The notes under the pieces: model-generated | The model's input: the letters and a program-made list of their open reading frames with translations, nothing else | Database searches by the model: none | What the model was told of the DNA's origin: nothing | Position numbers and translations under genes: made by a program | DNA from: Stieleria sp. JC731 | GTDB lineage: Bacteria > Planctomycetota > Planctomycetia > Pirellulales > Pirellulaceae | Direction of reading: 5' to 3' | Assembly (NCBI RefSeq): GCF_020966635.1 | Contig: NZ_JAJKFQ010000011.1 | Span: forward strand, 310,001-374,000 | DNA: 64,000 nucleotides | Part shown: piece by piece, positions 61,230-64,000 of the stretch | Layout of the letters: each line of letters starts with the position of its first letter | Numbering within the stretch: position 1 is the first letter of the stretch

Positions 61230-62918
61230 ATGCTGACCAAGCCTCGCTTGATTCTCTTGGTGGCGATTCTGCTGTTTGTTGTTTTCCGCTACCCCATTCT
61301 GGAGCATCATCCAGGAATTCAAGACGAGCAGTGGTTTGCGATTCCAGGCTACACCATGTGGAATGAAGGCGTTCCACGGATCCCATACCTTCCAACGAGG
61401 ATCCGATCGTCTTTCTTTGAGAACGCCGATGTCTGCTTGATGGCATTGCCACCTGGATTGGCGTTTGCGCAGGCACCGTTTTTCGGAATATTTGAAGCGG
61501 GGTATCCGACGGCTCGAATACCGACATTCTTGGCGGCGATCGGAATCATCGTGATCGCTTTTCGATTGGCAAAGCTTTTCGAAGTCGGCGACTTTGTCTT
61601 GAGCATGCTGCTGTTCGTTATTGCCCTTTCACGTCCGTTGATGTTTGCCGGATTGACGTCTCGTCCCGACGTCCTCTGTATCTTCTTCGGACTGTTGTGT
61701 TCGTTGATCCTCGCGACCGAATTCGTTGCCACTGACCGTATCACCCAGACCACGGCGGACGTTTCAACGAGACGTCGATACCTTTCAGTTGCCTTTGCGG
61801 GACTCAGTTGTGGACTTGCCGGACTCTGCCATCCTTTGGCGATCGTTTTCGCGATGCAGGCTGGTATAGCGTTGCTGTTTTTGGGTGGAGGTATCAAGCG
61901 AATGTTTATCCGATTGGTGACATTCGGCTTAGCATCACTAGTCGGCATTTCGCCTTGGCTGCCCTATATCGCAAAGTACACGTATGAGTTCCGGTCGCAG
62001 TTCATGTCCAATGTCTTGGATCGTGCTGGGCCAGGTCTGTTCGCAAGAATGCTCTGGCCATTCCCATCGTTGACGCATCACACGGGATTGCTTTGGGAGT
62101 TGTTAGGCCCGATTCAGCTGTCGGCGTTACTTCTGGCGATCATCTTCGGAACGGTCTATGTCGCTCGGCGTTTTAGGACTGTTCCTGTGCTAACGAAACC
62201 AACAGAGGCTATTGGCGAAGATGCGGGGGTGCACGATACGGAGACAAGCTTCGAACAACGACAACCCAAGCGGCTGCAAATCTTTATCGTGGCAACATTC
62301 TATGCATGGTCAAGCTTGTTTTTGACCGCCACTGCTGCCGGACGCCATCCAAGCCAACTGTATTGGCTCTATGCGTTCATTTGGTGCATGCTATTCGGAG
62401 CGATCGCCCTGGATGAAGTTGTTCATCGTGTGCTTGCACTGAGGTCAGAACAGCAGCATGTGGCTGGTAAAGTTTATGCGGTAACGTCAATCGGTTTGGT
62501 GTTATGCATCGCGATCGTTTTGCCCGGGGGAGGTTTTCGAACCTGGCTAACCTATGTCACCCATTGGAAAGACCCACGTTATCACGGCCAGCGATTCATA
62601 GCAGAGGTGCTTGAACAGATACCGCAAGGTGCGGTCTGTTACGTCGATGTCAGCTATGTCTTTGATGTTTACTTGAGCGGACGGCCGACGATCCTTTGTG
62701 CAAATCGTGAAGGAATGTGGGGCGATGAAGAATTGCACTATGATTGCTTGTTGTTGGCTTGGGAGGGCGACGATGGCGATTGGGCCAATCACTACGAAGC
62801 CATGTTTGTCAAGCAATTTGGTTCACAAGCTTCGCCGCAAAATTGCTACGTCGACTTGTTTGTGCCGCTAATTCAGCTGAAAGATTCGACGCTCAAAAAA
62901 CCTGAAGCAATCAATTGA
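61230..62918 (+). CDS. GT39-like membrane glycosyltransferase (ArnT/PMT family)
   Basis: Starting at the ATG at 61230 (a GTG at 61200 is in frame) the protein has 562 residues and about 11 membrane helices. The first outer loop carries the pattern HPGIQDEQWFAIPG, in which the Asp-Glu pair is typical for GT-C glycosyltransferases. The TSRPDVLCIFFGLL and GLCHPLAIVFAM segments fit the family too, and the soluble C-terminal part (QIPQGAVCYVDVSYVFDVYL) is outside the membrane. Such enzymes move a sugar from a lipid carrier to a lipid or protein outside the cytoplasm. Neither donor nor acceptor is known. It seems independent of the efflux genes. Confidence 0.78.
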   Translation: MLTKPRLILLVAILLFVVFRYPILEHHPGIQDEQWFAIPGYTMWNEGVPRIPYLPTRIRSSFFENADVCLMALPPGLAFAQAPFFGIFEAGYPTARIPTFLAAIGIIVIAFRLAKLFEVGDFVLSMLLFVIALSRPLMFAGLTSRPDVLCIFFGLLCSLILATEFVATDRITQTTADVSTRRRYLSVAFAGLSCGLAGLCHPLAIVFAMQAGIALLFLGGGIKRMFIRLVTFGLASLVGISPWLPYIAKYTYEFRSQFMSNVLDRAGPGLFARMLWPFPSLTHHTGLLWELLGPIQLSALLLAIIFGTVYVARRFRTVPVLTKPTEAIGEDAGVHDTETSFEQRQPKRLQIFIVATFYAWSSLFLTATAAGRHPSQLYWLYAFIWCMLFGAIALDEVVHRVLALRSEQQHVAGKVYAVTSIGLVLCIAIVLPGGGFRTWLTYVTHWKDPRYHGQRFIAEVLEQIPQGAVCYVDVSYVFDVYLSGRPTILCANREGMWGDEELHYDCLLLAWEGDDGDWANHYEAMFVKQFGSQASPQNCYVDLFVPLIQLKDSTLKKPEAIN

Positions 62919-63068
62919 TTCGAGGCACACTTTGTACGTTGTTCGACAAATCCGCTGTCCCGAACAAGAACATGGATCAGGATTCAACCCACGGGTGAAT
63001 CGAACAAGTAGAATACGAGTCTCTATTTCATATTGACTCAGATCTTCGGTCGAACGGTTGGTGCGAGC
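62919..63068. other. Gap between the glycosyltransferase and the SHD1 gene
   Basis: About 150 bases. No hairpin terminator is obvious; it should carry the promoter for the SHD1 gene. Confidence 0.3.
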
Positions 63069-64000
63069 ATGCGTTCCATTATGAAAAGTGCAATTTGGAT
63101 TTCCGTTGTATTGCTAGTGACCTTCACGCTCGGCGCCCGCGAGAGTGCGGCTCAAGAGGTGAGAACTTGGGCGGATTCGAGCGGGCGATTCAAGTTGCCG
63201 GCGACATTGATCGAGGTCAAAGACGGTACCGTATTTCTAAAGCGAACTGACGGTCAGACGGTAAAAGTGCCGCTGGATCGGCTAAGTCCATCGGACCAGC
63301 AGTACCTTCGGGGACTTGAAAATCCTTTCGAAATGGTGGCGGAAGATTCCAAGACGACGCTACAGCCCTCTGCCAGCCGACCTTCTTCAACGCCACCACA
63401 AACGGTATCTGGTTCCGCAGACAATTCGAACGAGGCCACCACGGGGCTCGCTGTCTGGGGGAATCCGCCAGAAGTCCGTTGGACCGGAGTGAAAGAACTT
63501 GACGAAGGTTTCGGCGATCAGCAGTGGACCTACCAGCCCGTTGAAAACACGCTTAGTTTCGAGCCGAAACCCGCGTCTGTGCCTGAGAAGAAAAACTTTT
63601 TCGAGGGCATGAGGCGACTGCAGGTCAATCCGGTCAACGGAACTTGCGTTGCTGGGTACACCTGGACCTTCAGTACTCCGGAACATGTCAGTCGCATCTC
63701 GCTGGTAGATCTAAAGACGGGACAGTCTCGGAACAGCGAATTGGTCACTTGCAATATGTGCCCGCTAGCGGTCCTGCAAGACGGCGAGACTGTTCTGATG
63801 CAAGGGACTGGGCGTGAACGCGAGGGATATGAAACAGGAGATCAACTACAGCTTTGGAAGTTCAACGGTACCAAGATCGCTCGATCGGGCATCTGGATTC
63901 CATTTCCAAGTGAGAAAAAGGCGTTCGGCAAAACTGTGAACGCCCAGGTTTCGCAGGCGTTTCCAATCGCAAACAACCGGATCATCTTGCTCGCCGACAA
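63069..64000 (+). CDS. SHD1-domain exported protein (partial, C-terminus off window)
   Basis: The frame runs from an ATG at 63069 to the window edge, 310 codons visible without a stop. The signal peptide (AIWISVVLLVTFTLGARESAAQ) is followed at about residues 30-80 by an SHD1-like domain (RTWADSSGRFKLPATLIEVK, GQTVKVPLDRLSPSDQQYL), common in planctomycete secreted proteins. A Ser/Thr/Pro-rich linker comes next and then a region whose strands (LAVLQDGETVLMQG, QLQLWKF) resemble a beta-propeller start. An ATG at 63081 is an alternative start. Role unknown; the SHD1 domain is thought to bind peptides or to act in adhesion. Confidence 0.85.
   Translation, partial: MRSIMKSAIWISVVLLVTFTLGARESAAQEVRTWADSSGRFKLPATLIEVKDGTVFLKRTDGQTVKVPLDRLSPSDQQYLRGLENPFEMVAEDSKTTLQPSASRPSSTPPQTVSGSADNSNEATTGLAVWGNPPEVRWTGVKELDEGFGDQQWTYQPVENTLSFEPKPASVPEKKNFFEGMRRLQVNPVNGTCVAGYTWTFSTPEHVSRISLVDLKTGQSRNSELVTCNMCPLAVLQDGETVLMQGTGREREGYETGDQLQLWKFNGTKIARSGIWIPFPSEKKAFGKTVNAQVSQAFPIANNRIILLAD

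Overview
The window looks like chromosomal DNA from a planctomycete of the Pirellulaceae (Rhodopirellula/Rubripirellula-like). This is judged from gene content, not from any search: a sulfatase beside a DUF1080 protein, a DUF1559 pseudopilin-type protein, a PVC-type dehydrogenase/HEAT/cytochrome c fusion, FG-GAP/ASPIC lipoproteins, an ECF sigma factor joined to a Ser/Thr kinase, an SHD1-domain protein and long intergenic gaps. No rRNA, tRNA, CRISPR array or prophage was seen. The first and last genes are cut by the window edges.

Layout. 1-1859 (minus): ECF sigma factor overlapping by one base a Ser/Thr kinase with an N-terminal anti-sigma-like zinc finger. 2313-2499: REP-like repeats. 2537-7180 (minus): OPT transporter, DUF1080 protein, sulfatase. 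7780-10167: unknown membrane protein with leucine-rich repeats. 10204-10419 (minus): SlyX. 10623-15553: glyoxylate aminotransferase, fused GlcD-GlcE and GlcF, a compact glycolate-to-glycine operon. 15803-18596: Gfo/Idh/MocA oxidoreductase and sodium:solute symporter. 19130-22870: large kinase-ATPase regulator. 23248-24327 (minus): Cys-rich outer-membrane-like protein, separated from the kinase by three hairpins. 24876-28874: giant dehydrogenase/HEAT/cytochrome c protein whose stop codon lies in a REP-like tandem repeat. 29495-31933: YidC with a PDZ-like insertion.

32245-51035 is the most distinctive part: three tandem TPR/beta-propeller/ASPIC lipoproteins, a fourth on the opposite strand beside an MFS sugar porter, a small lipoprotein, a DUF1559 protein, a seven-haem-motif cytochrome c, and a fifth family member that keeps only the TPR half. 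These probably form one envelope system of unknown function. 51098-52343 is a REP-associated tyrosine transposase (RAYT) bracketed by arrays of paired inverted REPs with a period near 105 bases. The same repeat style recurs at 2.3 kb and 28.9 kb, so this element is a plausible source of the dispersed copies.

52565-61090 is a heavy-metal (probably copper/silver) efflux cluster: outer-membrane channel, a Cys-rich exported protein, a YHS/TRASH-like lipoprotein with a His-rich tail, a CusB-like adaptor with two metal-binding modules and DUF3347, and an enlarged CusA-like pump. A GT39-like membrane glycosyltransferase and a partial SHD1-domain protein close the window.

All functions are inferred from sequence motifs read by eye. 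Start codons were often moved inside the longest reading frame to fit signal peptides or ribosome-binding sites, and these choices are stated in each entry.
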